A stretch of DNA of 64,000 bases from Streptococcus mitis (GTDB lineage Bacteria; Bacillota; Bacilli; Lactobacillales; Streptococcaceae). The notes under the pieces were generated by a model. That model saw only the letters and a program-made list of their open reading frames with translations. It had not been told where the DNA came from and searched no databases. The translations under genes and the position numbers were made by a program. Below are positions 9,451 to 18,883 of this stretch, in pieces. The stretch spans positions 62,001-126,000 of the forward strand of contig NZ_CP028415.1 of assembly GCF_000722765.2 (NCBI RefSeq), read 5' to 3'. Within the stretch, counting starts at the first letter, position 1. Each line of letters begins with the position of its first letter.

Positions 9451-10716
9451 ATGAAGCTGTTAGTTGTCGGTTCGGGTGGTCGTGAACATGCGATTGCTAA
9501 GAAGTTGCTTGAGTCAAAAGAGGTAGAAAAGGTTTTTGTTGCCCCTGGGAATGACGGGATGATTCTGGATGGTTTGGAATTGGTAAATATCTCTATTTCC
9601 GAACATTTTGAATTGATTGAGTTTGTAAAAGCCAACGATATTGCTTGGTCCTTTATTGGGCCAGATGACGCCCTTGCGGCTGGTATCGTCGATGATTTCC
9701 ATGTAGCTGGTCTCAAAGCCTTTGGTCCGACAAGATTGGCAGCTGAGCTGGAGTGGTCCAAGGATTTTGCCAAGGAAATCATGGTCAAATACGGCGTTCC
9801 GACAGCAGCCTATGGCACATTCTCAAATTTCGAGGAAGCCAAGGCCTACATAGAAGAAAAAGGCGCTCCAATCGTGGTCAAGGCGGATGGCTTGGCGCTT
9901 GGGAAGGGTGTCGTTGTTGCGGAGACGGTTGAGCAAGCAGTCGAAGCCGCGCACGAGATGCTTTTGGACAATAAATTTGGCGATAGCGGTGCGCGTGTGG
10001 TTATTGAGGAATTCCTTGAAGGAGAGGAATTTTCACTCTTTGCCTTTGTCAATGGCGACAAGTTCTACATCATGCCAACGGCTCAGGACCACAAACGTGC
10101 TTATAATGGCGATAAGGGGCCTAACACGGGGGGTATGGGTGCCTATGCGCCAGTTCCTCACTTGCCAGAGAGCGTGGTTGCTACAGCGGTTGACACCATT
10201 GTCAAGCCAGTCCTTGAGGGCATGATTAAAGAAGGGCGCCCTTATCTTGGTATCCTTTACGCTGGTCTTATCTTGACAGCGGACGGCCCTAAGGTTATCG
10301 AGTTCAACGCTCGCTTCGGAGATCCAGAAACTCAGATTATCTTGCCTCGTCTGACATCTGACTTTGCACAAAATATTACGGATATTCTGGATAGCAAGGA
10401 GCCAAATATCACTTGGACAGATAAGGGTGTGACTCTGGGTGTGGTTGTCGCATCCAAGGGCTACCCCCTAGACTATGAAAAAGGTGTCAAGTTGCCAGCC
10501 AAGACAGAAGGCGACATTATCACCTATTATGCAGGGGCTAAGTTTGCGGAAAATAGCAGAGCACTGCTGTCAAATGGCGGACGTGTTTATATGCTCGTCA
10601 CTACTGCAGATACCGTCGAAGACGGACAAAACATTATTTACAGTGAACTCGCCCAACAAAACACAGAAGGGCTCTTCTACCGAACAGATATCGGAAGCAA
10701 GGCCATAAAAGATTAA
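9451..10716 (+). CDS. purD: Phosphoribosylamine-glycine ligase PurD
   Basis: GAR synthetase: joins phosphoribosylamine and glycine using ATP, step 2 of the pathway. It has 421 residues, the normal length. It is an ATP-grasp enzyme: N-terminal VVGSGGREHAI motif, the ATP-binding loop VVKADGLALGKGVVVAE, and the metal-binding FNARFGDPETQ motif. The ribosome-binding site aagaggttgagga precedes the ATG. It has its own promoter and is followed by a 409-bp gap filled with two structured RNA units. Confidence 0.97.
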   Translation: MKLLVVGSGGREHAIAKKLLESKEVEKVFVAPGNDGMILDGLELVNISISEHFELIEFVKANDIAWSFIGPDDALAAGIVDDFHVAGLKAFGPTRLAAELEWSKDFAKEIMVKYGVPTAAYGTFSNFEEAKAYIEEKGAPIVVKADGLALGKGVVVAETVEQAVEAAHEMLLDNKFGDSGARVVIEEFLEGEEFSLFAFVNGDKFYIMPTAQDHKRAYNGDKGPNTGGMGAYAPVPHLPESVVATAVDTIVKPVLEGMIKEGRPYLGILYAGLILTADGPKVIEFNARFGDPETQIILPRLTSDFAQNITDILDSKEPNITWTDKGVTLGVVVASKGYPLDYEKGVKLPAKTEGDIITYYAGAKFAENSRALLSNGGRVYMLVTTADTVEDGQNIIYSELAQQNTEGLFYRTDIGSKAIKD

Positions 10717-10738
10717 CAGATATTATAGTTGTCATGGC

Positions 10739-10876
10739 GAGCGAAAGCGAATCGAAGTAAGATAATAATCACCGTGGTGAAAAGACCAGAACAGTATCTG
10801 TTCTGATCTAGGGAAAATTTGAGACCTTAGATTCAAATTTTAGGAATGAAACCGAATGTTTGCTTCCGTCCCCCCC
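10739..10876 (+). ncRNA. Structured RNA unit 1 (purD-purE gap)
   Basis: First of two related units about 199 nt apart. After a gagcgaaagcga box it shows: a tcac/gtga hairpin (10769-10780); a long hairpin gaccagaacag/ctgttctgatc (10784-10808); AGGGA, which can pair with the TCCC at the unit's end; a hairpin aaaatttga/ttcaaatttt with loop GACCTTAG (10814-10841); and a small aaac/gttt hairpin before GCTTCCGTCCC. The second unit repeats this architecture with different stem bases. No ORF is present and no clear promoter is seen. Family unknown to me; the Lactobacillales 'asd' RNA motif is one family worth testing. Confidence 0.68.
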
Positions 10877-10878
10877 AA

Positions 10879-10929
10879 GACCATTATCAAAAAAGAATTA
10901 GCAAAAATTCACAAAACACGATAATGGTC
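10879..10929 (+). repeat. 10-bp perfect inverted repeat between the two RNA units
   Basis: gaccattatc (10879-10888) pairs perfectly with gataatggtc (10920-10929) across a 31-nt A-rich loop. It lies exactly between the two RNA units and would present them as separate domains of one transcript. No U-tract follows, so it is not a terminator. Confidence 0.75.
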
Positions 10930-10931
10930 GC

Positions 10932-11089
10932 ATAACTTACGAGCGTTAGCGAGTTAATATAGAACAATCACCGCCGTTGTGAAAGAACGATTGAATGACA
11001 ATCCAATCGTTCAGGGAAATTGGAAGACCTTGGGCTTCCGATTTAGGCATGAGACACCTTTGGTGGCTGCTGCCGTCCCTCACAACCTA
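10932..11089 (+). ncRNA. Structured RNA unit 2, upstream of purE
   Basis: Second unit. Same order as unit 1: gagcgttagcga box, ATCACCG hairpin (tcac/gtga), hairpin gaacgattg/caatcgttc, AGGGA, hairpin aaattggaag/cttccgattt with loop ACCTTGGG, a cacc/ggtg hairpin, then GCTGCCGTCCCT. Stem sequences differ from unit 1 but remain paired, and the loop GACCTT(A/G)G and the GCTKCCGTCCC end are conserved. It ends about 37 nt before the purE start, so a cis-regulatory role on purEK is possible; an independent small RNA is equally possible. Confidence 0.7.
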
Positions 11090-11125
11090 AAGTGATTGAA
11101 AAAAGAAGGAAAGAGAAGGAAAATT

Positions 11126-11617
11126 ATGACCAAACCAATTATTTCCATCATCATGGGCTCAAAATCCGACTGGGCAACCATGCAAAAAACAGCAGAAGTC
11201 CTTGACCGCTTCGGTGTAGCCTATGAAAAGAAAGTTGTCTCCGCCCACCGTACACCAGACCTTATGTTCAAATATGCCGAAGAAGCACGTAGCCGTGGCA
11301 TCAAGGTTATCATTGCAGGTGCTGGTGGCGCAGCTCATTTGCCAGGCATGGTTGCTGCTAAAACAACCCTTCCAGTCATTGGTGTGCCCGTCAAATCTCG
11401 TGCCCTAAGTGGAGTGGACTCGCTCTACTCTATCGTACAGATGCCGGGAGGTGTGCCTGTTGCGACAATGGCTATCGGTGAAGCAGGTGCTACAAATGCG
11501 GCCCTCTTTGCCCTCCGTCTCCTCTCAGTAGAGGATCAGGCTATCGCGACAGCTTTGGCTGATTTCGCAGAGGAGCAAAGAAAAATCGCAGAGGAGTCTA
11601 CAAATGAGCTCATCTAA
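11126..11617 (+). CDS. purE: N5-CAIR mutase PurE, class I
   Basis: Catalytic subunit converting N5-CAIR to CAIR. It has 163 residues, the normal size. Signature motifs are [10 protein letters not shown] near the N-terminus and SAHRTPDLM around residue 44. The chosen start M-T-K-P-I-I-S-I-I follows agagaagga; an in-frame ATG at 11096 would add ten charged residues and lies too close to the RNA unit. It overlaps purK by 14 nt. Confidence 0.96.
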   Translation: MTKPIISIIMGSKSDWATMQKTAEVLDRFGVAYEKKVVSAHRTPDLMFKYAEEARSRGIKVIIAGAGGAAHLPGMVAAKTTLPVIGVPVKSRALSGVDSLYSIVQMPGGVPVATMAIGEAGATNAALFALRLLSVEDQAIATALADFAEEQRKIAEESTNELI

Positions 11618-12695
11618 AACAATTGGAATTATCGGTGGTGGGCAACTTGGTCAAATGATGGCTATTTCTGCTATCTATATGGGGCACAAGGTTATCGCGC
11701 TGGATCCTGCGGCGGATTGTCCAGCCTCTCGCGTGGCGGAAATCATTGTGGCGCCTTATAATGACGTGGATGCTCTGCGTCAGTTGGCTGAGCGTTGCGA
11801 TGTCCTGACTTATGAATTTGAGAATGTAGATGCTGACGGTTTGGATGCTGTCATCAAGGATGGACAACTCCCTCAAGGGACAGACCTGCTCCGCATTTCT
11901 CAAAATCGGATTTTTGAAAAGGACTTTCTCTCAAACAAGGCACAAGTCACTGTGGCACCTTACAAGGTTGTGACCTCAAGCCAAGATTTGGCAGACATCG
12001 ACTTGTCGAAAAACTATGTCCTCAAGACGGCAACTGGTGGCTATGATGGGCATGGACAAAAGGTTATTCGCTCAGAAGCAGACTTGGTAGAAGCCTATGC
12101 GCTAGCTGACTCAGCAGACTGCGTTTTGGAAGAATTTGTCAACTTTGATCTTGAAATTTCTGTTATCGTTTCTGGGAATGGCAAGGATGTGACGGTTTTT
12201 CCAGTTCAGGAAAATATCCACCGTAACAACATTCTTTCGAAAACCATTGTTCCAGCTCGCATTTCAGAAAGTCTAGCAGCCAAAGCCAAAGCTATGGCAG
12301 TGCAAATCGCTGAGCAACTCAACTTGTCTGGAACGCTATGTGTGGAAATGTTTGCGACAGCTAATGATATTACCGTCAATGAGATTGCCCCACGCCCACA
12401 TAACTCAGGACACTACTCAATCGAAGCCTGCGATTTCTCTCAGTTTGATACCCATATTTTAGGAGTTCTGGGAGCACCATTGCCAGCTATCCACCTGCAT
12501 GCACCAGCCGTTATGCTCAATGTCCTCGGCCAGCATGTTGAGGCTGCTGAGCAATATGTGACAGAAAATCCAAGCGCCCACCTCCACATGTATGGTAAAA
12601 TAGAAGCGAAGCACAACCGCAAGATGGGACATGTGACTTTGTTTAGTGATGAACCAGACAATGTGGTTGAGTTTGGGAAAGGGATAGATTTTTAG
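11604..12695 (+). CDS. purK: N5-carboxyaminoimidazole ribonucleotide synthase PurK
   Basis: ATP-dependent carboxylation of AIR to N5-CAIR, feeding PurE. It has 363 residues, with the N-terminal [12 protein letters not shown] nucleotide motif, an ATP-grasp loop [13 protein letters not shown], and the conserved [14 protein letters not shown] block. It is translationally overlapped with purE. Confidence 0.96.
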   Translation: MSSSKTIGIIGGGQLGQMMAISAIYMGHKVIALDPAADCPASRVAEIIVAPYNDVDALRQLAERCDVLTYEFENVDADGLDAVIKDGQLPQGTDLLRISQNRIFEKDFLSNKAQVTVAPYKVVTSSQDLADIDLSKNYVLKTATGGYDGHGQKVIRSEADLVEAYALADSADCVLEEFVNFDLEISVIVSGNGKDVTVFPVQENIHRNNILSKTIVPARISESLAAKAKAMAVQIAEQLNLSGTLCVEMFATANDITVNEIAPRPHNSGHYSIEACDFSQFDTHILGVLGAPLPAIHLHAPAVMLNVLGQHVEAAEQYVTENPSAHLHMYGKIEAKHNRKMGHVTLFSDEPDNVVEFGKGIDF

Positions 12696-12704
12696 GACAA
12701 GTCT

Positions 12705-12932
12705 ATGATACAAATTATCGTTAATGCTTTTGTTGAAAAGGATAAGACTGGAGCAGTCGTTGAAGTCTTGTATGCTAGTAGTGACCACGAAAAGGTAAAA
12801 GCTAAATATGAAGAGCTAGGTGCTCAATACCCTGAAAACTACTTAGCTATCTATGCTTTACCGCTGGATACGGATTTGAATACACTAGATCATTATCCGT
12901 CTGTGTTTATTGGGAAAGAGGAGTTTGAGTAG
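12705..12932 (+). CDS. Small conserved protein of unknown function
   Basis: A 75-residue acidic soluble protein (MIQIIVNAFVEKDKTGAVVE, then a KAKYEELGAQYPENYLAIY segment, ending in VFIGKEEFE). It is not recognised as a named family. It lies 9 bp after purK and 54 bp before purB, same strand, so it is part of the pur transcript. A gene of this size occupies the same position in pneumococcus as far as I recall. There is no signal peptide or membrane segment. Confidence 0.75.
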   Translation: MIQIIVNAFVEKDKTGAVVEVLYASSDHEKVKAKYEELGAQYPENYLAIYALPLDTDLNTLDHYPSVFIGKEEFE

Positions 12933-12986
12933 AAATCTTGCTTTACCTAGATAGCTTATTCCCAACAGCTTAAGAAGAAAGGAAAA

Positions 12987-14291
12987 ATGAACAACATGAT
13001 CGACCGTTACTCTCGCCCTGAAATGGCGAACATTTGGAGTGAAGAAAATAAATACCGTGCTTGGCTTGAGGTGGAAATCTTGGCTGACGAGGCATGGGCT
13101 GAGTTGGGGGAAATCCCTAAGGAAGATGTGGCTTTGATTCGCGAGAAGGCGGACTTTGACATCGACCGTATCTTGGAGATTGAGCAGGAGACTCGCCATG
13201 ACGTAGTTGCCTTTACGCGTGCGGTTTCTGAGACTCTTGGTGAAGAGCGCAAGTGGGTTCATTACGGCTTGACATCAACTGACGTGGTGGATACGGCCTA
13301 CGGTTACCTCTACAAGCAGGCCAACGACATTATCCGTCGTGACCTTGAAAACTTCACCAACATCATCGCTGACAAGGCTAAGGAGCACAAGTTTACCATC
13401 ATGATGGGTCGTACCCACGGTGTGCACGCTGAACCGACAACTTTTGGTCTTAAATTGGCCACTTGGTACAGCGAAATGAAGCGTAATATCGAGCGTTTCG
13501 AGCATGCGGCTGCTGGTGTGGAAGCTGGTAAGATTTCTGGTGCAGTTGGAAACTTTGCCAACATCCCACCATTCGTAGAGCAATATGTCTGCGACAAATT
13601 GGGTATCCGTGCCCAAGAAATCTCAACACAGGTCCTTCCTCGTGACCTTCACGCTGAGTACTTTGCGGTTCTTGCCAGCATTGCGACTTCAATCGAACGT
13701 ATGGCAACGGAGATCCGTGGTTTGCAAAAATCTGAACAACGTGAAGTAGAAGAGTTCTTTGCTAAGGGGCAAAAAGGGTCTTCAGCAATGCCTCACAAAC
13801 GCAACCCAATCGGTTCTGAGAACATGACAGGTCTTGCGCGCGTTATCCGTGGTCACATGATAACAGCCTATGAGAACGTGGCTCTCTGGCACGAACGTGA
13901 CATTTCACACTCATCAGCTGAGCGTATTATCACACCAGATACAACCATTTTGATTGATTACATGCTCAACCGTTTCGGAAACATTGTTAAGAACTTGACA
14001 GTCTTCCCAGAAAACATGATCCGCAACATGAACTCAACTTTCGGTTTGATTTTCAGCCAACGTGCTATGTTGACCTTGATTGAAAAAGGAATGACCCGTG
14101 AACAAGCTTATGATTTGGTGCAACCAAAAACGGCTTACTCTTGGGACAACCAAGTAGACTTTAAACCGCTTCTGGAAGCAGATCCAGAGGTGACATCACG
14201 CCTCACACAAGAAGAAATCGATGAAATCTTCAACCCTCTTTATTACACTAAACGAGTGGATGATATCTTTGAACGTCTTGGTTTAGGATAA
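12987..14291 (+). CDS. purB: Adenylosuccinate lyase PurB
   Basis: Cleaves SAICAR to AICAR and adenylosuccinate to AMP. It has 434 residues. The fumarase/aspartase signature [11 protein letters not shown] is present, with catalytic TSTDVVDTA and [11 protein letters not shown] motifs. The start at 12987 is preceded by aagaaagg; an ATG at 12996 (M-I-D-R-Y-S) is closer to the usual family start, and either could be used. It ends the pur cluster and is followed by a strong terminator. Confidence 0.96.
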   Translation: MNNMIDRYSRPEMANIWSEENKYRAWLEVEILADEAWAELGEIPKEDVALIREKADFDIDRILEIEQETRHDVVAFTRAVSETLGEERKWVHYGLTSTDVVDTAYGYLYKQANDIIRRDLENFTNIIADKAKEHKFTIMMGRTHGVHAEPTTFGLKLATWYSEMKRNIERFEHAAAGVEAGKISGAVGNFANIPPFVEQYVCDKLGIRAQEISTQVLPRDLHAEYFAVLASIATSIERMATEIRGLQKSEQREVEEFFAKGQKGSSAMPHKRNPIGSENMTGLARVIRGHMITAYENVALWHERDISHSSAERIITPDTTILIDYMLNRFGNIVKNLTVFPENMIRNMNSTFGLIFSQRAMLTLIEKGMTREQAYDLVQPKTAYSWDNQVDFKPLLEADPEVTSRLTQEEIDEIFNPLYYTKRVDDIFERLGLG

Positions 14292-14295
14292 TTAG

Positions 14296-14357
14296 AATAA
14301 AAATCGAAGTTCTATTACTCTATTTACTGGAATAGAAGAAATTCGATTTTTATTGTT
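14296..14357 (+). terminator. Terminator after purB
   Basis: A long imperfect stem, aataaaaatcgaa (14296-14308) with ttcgatttttatt (ends 14354), also contains an inner ttctatt/aatagaa helix. The flanks are A- and T-rich, so it could act in both directions. Confidence 0.75.
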
Positions 14358-14394
14358 TATTAAAGCTTTTTGATAAAAAGATTACCAATATTTT

Positions 14395-14546
14395 ATACTC
14401 AATGAAAATCAAAGAGCAAACTAGGAAGCAAGTCGCAGGCTGCTCAAAACACTGTTTTGAGGTTGTAGATGAAACTGACGAAGTCAGTAACCATATATAC
14501 GGCAAGGCGACGCTGACGTGGTTTGAAGAGATTTTAGAAGAGTATT
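14395..14546 (-). repeat. BOX element (boxA-B-C), minus orientation
   Basis: It reads boxC to boxA on the plus strand: atactcaatgaaaatc at the left, a boxB hairpin (ctcaaaacactgttttgag), then tacggcaaggcgacgctgac, which matches the classical BOX-A1R core, and agattttagaagagtat at the right. It lies between purB and bgaR, where pneumococcus carries strH. Confidence 0.92.
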
Positions 14547-14621
14547 AGTAAAATTTCAACTAATTTAATCGATCTTCATTGACATATAGAAAATATATTT
14601 TTAATGTCATATAATAAGCAT

Positions 14622-14652
14622 AGAAAAAGCCCAAGCAAGGCTTAGGCTTTCT
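14622..14652 (-). terminator. Terminator of the GntR regulator
   Basis: On the minus strand the stem aaagcctaagc / gcttgggcttt runs into TTTTCT directly after the regulator's stop codon. Confidence 0.75.
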
Positions 14653-14654
14653 TC

Positions 14655-15371
14655 TTAGTGATCACGGTCACATGAAATGAATTTGATTTTGTAGTAATCT
14701 GCGCGTTTATATGTTTCGCTGTATGCGAGAACTTGACCAGTAGACTCTAGTTTAGTCGTCTTGGTTTGTAAAACGGTTGGGAATTGTTCATCGACTCCGA
14801 GGACCGAAGCCGCATGTTCTGGAGTTGGAAATGCTATTTCATTGATTTCTTCAAAATGTTCATCATTCATGTGAATGTGGTAATCCAATTTGAAACGGTT
14901 ATAGATAGAGCTATAATATTCAAGATTTGGATAATTTGCGTTGATGTATTGTTCTGGAATGTAAGATGTATGGTAGATGTAGACAACACCACCTGTTTCG
15001 CGTACACGTTCAATCTTGTAGTAGAACTGATCTCCGCGTAGTCCGAGTTTTTCTAAGTAGCTTAGTTTGTTTCCACGCTCGATAGAAAGGACGGTAACTT
15101 TATCATCTTTAGTTTCAAAAACTTCTACATCTGAAAACTCTACGAGTTTGTGTTTGCGTGCGCGTGAAACGAATGTCCCCTTTCCTTGTTGACGGACAAT
15201 ATAGCCATCCTTGGCAAGGTCGTTTAAGGCGCGGACAACTGTGATAGAACTTACATCATACATTGCAATCAATTCAGCTTCAGTGTAGAATTTATCTCCA
15301 CTGGCAAATTGACCAGAAATGATTTTGTTCTTTAACTCATCTTTAATATATTGATACTTTGGAATTGCCAT
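14655..15371 (-). CDS. bgaR: GntR/HutC-family transcriptional regulator BgaR
   Basis: DNA-binding regulator of 238 residues. The N-terminal winged helix-turn-helix (I-P-K-Y-Q-Y-I-K-D-E-L then A-M-Y-D-V-S-S-I-T-V-V-R-A-L-N-D-L and G-K-G-T-F-V) is typical of GntR, and the C-terminal half is a UTRA-type effector domain. The start M-A-I-P-K-Y follows gaggtgaaaat; an upstream ATG would add 14 residues. It is divergent from bgaC across a 319-bp intergenic region. In pneumococcus the protein at this locus is called BgaR and represses the bga operon; that role is inferred here from position. The effector is probably a phosphorylated galactoside or amino sugar. Confidence 0.88.
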   Translation of the reverse strand: MAIPKYQYIKDELKNKIISGQFASGDKFYTEAELIAMYDVSSITVVRALNDLAKDGYIVRQQGKGTFVSRARKHKLVEFSDVEVFETKDDKVTVLSIERGNKLSYLEKLGLRGDQFYYKIERVRETGGVVYIYHTSYIPEQYINANYPNLEYYSSIYNRFKLDYHIHMNDEHFEEINEIAFPTPEHAASVLGVDEQFPTVLQTKTTKLESTGQVLAYSETYKRADYYKIKFISCDRDH

Positions 15372-15610
15372 ATTTTCACCTCGATTTTCCTTCTCCACTA
15401 AAAATTTTACCATAAAACTGGAAAGAATAGTAGCCTTTTGAATAAAAAAATTAGAATAATAGGCTATAAGGTTAATTTACATAGGAATAAATAGAAAAAC
15501 ATACATTTTTATACATGGTACTAAAATGTTGTCATGACTATAGATTACAAGATTTTTATAAGTTTTTTGTGTAAAATTTAGTGAAAAATGAAAAAAATTG
15601 TGAAAGCCTA

Positions 15611-15668
15611 TTGACAAATGCAAGATATTGAGATATATTTACTATATCAACAAATGAAAGCGCAAACT
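15611..15668 (+). promoter_or_regulatory. bgaC promoter with operator-like inverted repeat and cre site
   Basis: TTGACA (15611-15616), a 17-nt spacer and TATATT (15634-15639) form a clear sigma-A promoter. An inverted repeat gatata-N5-tatatc (15632-15648) overlaps the -10 and is a candidate BgaR operator. A site matching the CcpA cre consensus WTGNAANCGNWNNCW at every position lies at 15654-15668, just downstream of the start point, where CcpA would block transcription. Confidence 0.75.
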
Positions 15669-15690
15669 TTAATTGTCAGAAGGTAAGAAT

Positions 15691-17478
15691 ATGACACGAT
15701 TTGAGATACGGGATGATTTTTATCTCGATGGAAAATCATTTAAGATTTTATCTGGCGCCATTCATTATTTTAGAGTTCCTCCAGAAGATTGGTATCATTC
15801 GCTCTATAATTTGAAGGCTCTTGGTTTTAATACAGTAGAGACTTATGTGGCCTGGAATTTACATGAGCCTCGTGAGGGTGAGTTTCACTTTGAAGGGGCT
15901 CTGGATTTGGAGCGGTTTCTCCAGACAGCGCAGGATTTGGGTCTCTACGCTATCGTTCGTCCCTCTCCCTTCATTTGTGCGGAGTGGGAATTCGGTGGCT
16001 TACCAGCTTGGCTTTTAACCAAAGACATGAGGCTTCGTTCATCAGACCCTGCATATATTGAGGCTGTTGGTCGCTACTATGACCAGCTCTTGTCACGATT
16101 GGTTCCACATTTGTTGGACAATGGTGGCAATATCCTTATGATGCAGGTTGAAAATGAGTATGGTTCTTATGGAGAAGATAAGGCTTACCTAAGAGCAATT
16201 CGACAGTTGATGGAAGATCGTGGCGTAACCTGTCCACTCTTTACATCAGATGGCCCATGGCGAGCTACTCTGAAAGCTGGAACCTTAATCGAAGATGATC
16301 TATTTGTAACAGGAAACTTTGGTTCTAAGGCACCTTACAACTTTTCACAGATGCAGGAATTCTTTGATGAGCATGGTAAGAAATGGCCGCTCATGTGTAT
16401 GGAGTTCTGGGATGGCTGGTTCAATCGCTGGAAAGAACCGATTATCACACGGGATCCAAAAGAGTTGGCAGATGCAGTTCGAGAGGTTTTGGAACAAGGC
16501 TCTATCAATCTCTACATGTTCCACGGTGGTACAAACTTTGGCTTCATGAATGGTTGTTCAGCTCGAGGGACCCTGGACTTGCCACAAGTTACGTCTTATG
16601 ATTATGATGCCCTTCTGGATGAAGAAGGAAATCCAACTGCCAAATATCTAGCAGTCAAGAAGATGATGGCGACACATTTTCCAGAGTATCCGCAGTTGGA
16701 ACCGCTCTATAAGGAAAGTATGAAAGTAAATGCTATTCCACTAGCTGAAAAAGTTTCCTTGTTTGAAACCTTGGATAGCTTATCTAGTCCTGTAGAAAGT
16801 CTCTATCCTAAAAAGATGGAGGAGTTGGGACAAAGTTATGGCTACCTACTTTATCGAACAGAAATAAACTGGGATGCAGAAGAAGAAAGACTTCGTATCA
16901 TTGATGGTCGAGATAGGGCCCAGCTTTATGTCGATGGTCAGTGGGTTGAAACCCAATATCAGACAGAGATTGGGGAAGATATTTTTTATCAAGGTGAAAA
17001 GAAAGCGCTGTCTAGATTGGATATCTTGGTAGAAAATATGGGGCGTGTCAACTATGGACATAAGTTCTTAGCAGATACGCAACGTAAAGGAATCCGAACA
17101 GGTGTCTGCAAGGATTTACACTTCTTACTTAATTGGAAACAATATCCACTACCACTGGATAATCCTGAGAAAATTGATTTTTCAAAAGGATGGACAGAAG
17201 GACAGCCAGCCTTTTACGCTTATGACTTTACAGTCGAGGAGCCGAAAGATACTTACCTAGACTTATCTGAGTTTGGTAAGGGAGTTGCTTTTGTCAATGG
17301 GCAGAATCTAGGACGTTTTTGGAACGTCGGCCCAACCCTCTCGCTTTATATTCCTCATAGCTATCTCAAGGAAGGTGCTAATCGCATCATTATCTTTGAA
17401 ACAGAAGGTGAATATAAAGAAGAGATTCATTTAACTCGTAAACCTACACTAAAACACATAAAGGGGGAAAACTTATGA
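15691..17478 (+). CDS. bgaC: Beta-galactosidase BgaC, GH35
   Basis: Glycoside hydrolase family 35, 595 residues, no signal peptide. The acid/base is Glu156 in the motif QVENEYGSYG and the likely nucleophile is Glu238 in MEFWDGWFNRW. The N-terminal TIM barrel (about 1-330) is followed by beta-sandwich domains. Pneumococcal BgaC is specific for terminal beta-1,3-linked galactose and surface-associated despite lacking a signal; this is family knowledge, not visible here. The start M-T-R-F-E-I-R follows an agaagg site; a TTG six codons upstream is less likely. The stop overlaps the EIIB start (ATGA), so it is coupled to the PTS genes. Confidence 0.95.
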   Translation: MTRFEIRDDFYLDGKSFKILSGAIHYFRVPPEDWYHSLYNLKALGFNTVETYVAWNLHEPREGEFHFEGALDLERFLQTAQDLGLYAIVRPSPFICAEWEFGGLPAWLLTKDMRLRSSDPAYIEAVGRYYDQLLSRLVPHLLDNGGNILMMQVENEYGSYGEDKAYLRAIRQLMEDRGVTCPLFTSDGPWRATLKAGTLIEDDLFVTGNFGSKAPYNFSQMQEFFDEHGKKWPLMCMEFWDGWFNRWKEPIITRDPKELADAVREVLEQGSINLYMFHGGTNFGFMNGCSARGTLDLPQVTSYDYDALLDEEGNPTAKYLAVKKMMATHFPEYPQLEPLYKESMKVNAIPLAEKVSLFETLDSLSSPVESLYPKKMEELGQSYGYLLYRTEINWDAEEERLRIIDGRDRAQLYVDGQWVETQYQTEIGEDIFYQGEKKALSRLDILVENMGRVNYGHKFLADTQRKGIRTGVCKDLHFLLNWKQYPLPLDNPEKIDFSKGWTEGQPAFYAYDFTVEEPKDTYLDLSEFGKGVAFVNGQNLGRFWNVGPTLSLYIPHSYLKEGANRIIIFETEGEYKEEIHLTRKPTLKHIKGENL

Positions 17479-17951
17479 CAATTGTAGGATGCCGTATCGA
17501 TGGACGTTTGATCCACGGACAAGTAGCCAATCTATGGGCTGGAAAACTAAATGTTTCACGTATTATGGTTGTAGATGACGAAGTTGTCAACAATGACGTT
17601 GAAAAGAGTGGTTTGAAACTTGCGACACCACCAGGTGTGAAATTGAGTATTTTGCCAATTGAAAAAGCGGCAGCCAATATTCTTGCTGGTAAATACGATA
17701 GCCAACGTCTCTTTATCGTGGCTCGTAAGCCAGACCGCTTCCTTGGTTTGGTAGAAGCAGGTGTACCACTTGAAACCCTTAATGTTGGGAATATGTCTCA
17801 AACACCAGAAACTCGCGCTATTACACGTTCTATCAACGTAGTGGACAAGGATGTGGAAGACTTCCACAAATTGGCAGAAAAAGGTGTTAAACTTACTGCT
17901 CAAATGGTTCCAAATGATCCAGTTTCAGACTTTTTGAGCTTATTAAAATAG
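17475..17951 (+). CDS. PTS mannose/galactosamine-family EIIB
   Basis: Cytoplasmic phosphotransfer subunit, 158 residues, of a mannose-class PTS. The phosphorylated histidine is His14 in DGRLIHGQV. It is translationally coupled to bgaC and followed by the matching IIC, IID and IIA genes. The substrate is inferred to be galactose, lacto-N-biose or an amino sugar released by BgaC. Confidence 0.94.
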   Translation: MTIVGCRIDGRLIHGQVANLWAGKLNVSRIMVVDDEVVNNDVEKSGLKLATPPGVKLSILPIEKAAANILAGKYDSQRLFIVARKPDRFLGLVEAGVPLETLNVGNMSQTPETRAITRSINVVDKDVEDFHKLAEKGVKLTAQMVPNDPVSDFLSLLK

Positions 17952-17977
17952 GAAAAATTTTTTAGGAGGTCATTGTT

Positions 17978-18883
17978 ATGATACAATGGTGGCAAATTTT
18001 ACTTCTCACTTTGTACTCAGCTTATCAAATCTGTGATGAGTTGACAATCGTTTCATCTGCAGGTTCCCCTGTATTTGCTGGTTTCATTACTGGTTTAATC
18101 ATGGGAGATGTGACTACTGGTCTGCTTATCGGTGGTAACTTGCAACTGTTCGTTCTTGGGGTTGGTACCTTCGGTGGTGCTTCTCGTATCGACGCAACTT
18201 CTGGTGCGGTTCTTGCGACAGCCTTCTCTGTTTCACAAGGAATTGATACAGCACTTGCGATTACAACAATCGCTGTGCCAGTAGCGGCTCTCTTGACATA
18301 CTTCGACGTTCTTGGACGTATGACAACTACTTTCTTTGCTCACCGTGTGGATGCTGCAATCGAACGCTTTGACTATAAAGGTATTGAACGCAACTACTTG
18401 CTTGGTGCGATTCCTTGGGCTTTATCTCGTGCCCTTCCAGTCTTCTTTGCCCTTGCTTTTGGTGGTGAATTTGTACAACACGTAGTAGACTTCGTTACAA
18501 AATACCAATGGGTTGCAGATGGTTTGACACTCGCAGGACGTATGCTTCCAGGTCTTGGATTTGCAATCTTGCTTCGTTACCTTCCAGTTAAACGTAACCT
18601 TCACTACCTTGCAATGGGATTTGGTTTGACAGCTATGTTGACTGTTCTTTACTCATACGTAACAGGTCTTGGTGGCGCTGTTGCTGGTATCGTAGGTACT
18701 CTACCGAAAGATGTTGCTGAAAAAATTGGTTTCGTGAACAACTTCAAAGGTTTGTCTATGATTGGTATCTCTATCGTAGGTATCTTCCTTGCAGTGCTTC
18801 ACTTCAAAAATAGCCAAAAAGTAGCTGTAGCAGCACCTTCTACACCATCAGAAAGTGGGGAAATCGAAGATGACGAATTCTAA
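17978..18883 (+). CDS. PTS mannose/galactosamine-family EIIC
   Basis: Membrane channel subunit of 301 residues with repeated hydrophobic segments and the typical EIIC motif GDVTTGLLIGGNLQL near residue 47. A good ribosome-binding site (taggaggtc) precedes the ATG. The C-terminus is charged and overlaps the EIID start by 14 nt. Confidence 0.94.
   Translation: MIQWWQILLLTLYSAYQICDELTIVSSAGSPVFAGFITGLIMGDVTTGLLIGGNLQLFVLGVGTFGGASRIDATSGAVLATAFSVSQGIDTALAITTIAVPVAALLTYFDVLGRMTTTFFAHRVDAAIERFDYKGIERNYLLGAIPWALSRALPVFFALAFGGEFVQHVVDFVTKYQWVADGLTLAGRMLPGLGFAILLRYLPVKRNLHYLAMGFGLTAMLTVLYSYVTGLGGAVAGIVGTLPKDVAEKIGFVNNFKGLSMIGISIVGIFLAVLHFKNSQKVAVAAPSTPSESGEIEDDEF

Noticed and set aside
10717..11125. 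ZTP or PRPP riboswitch before purE
   Set aside because: I do not see the conserved cores of those classes, so I left the RNA units unnamed.
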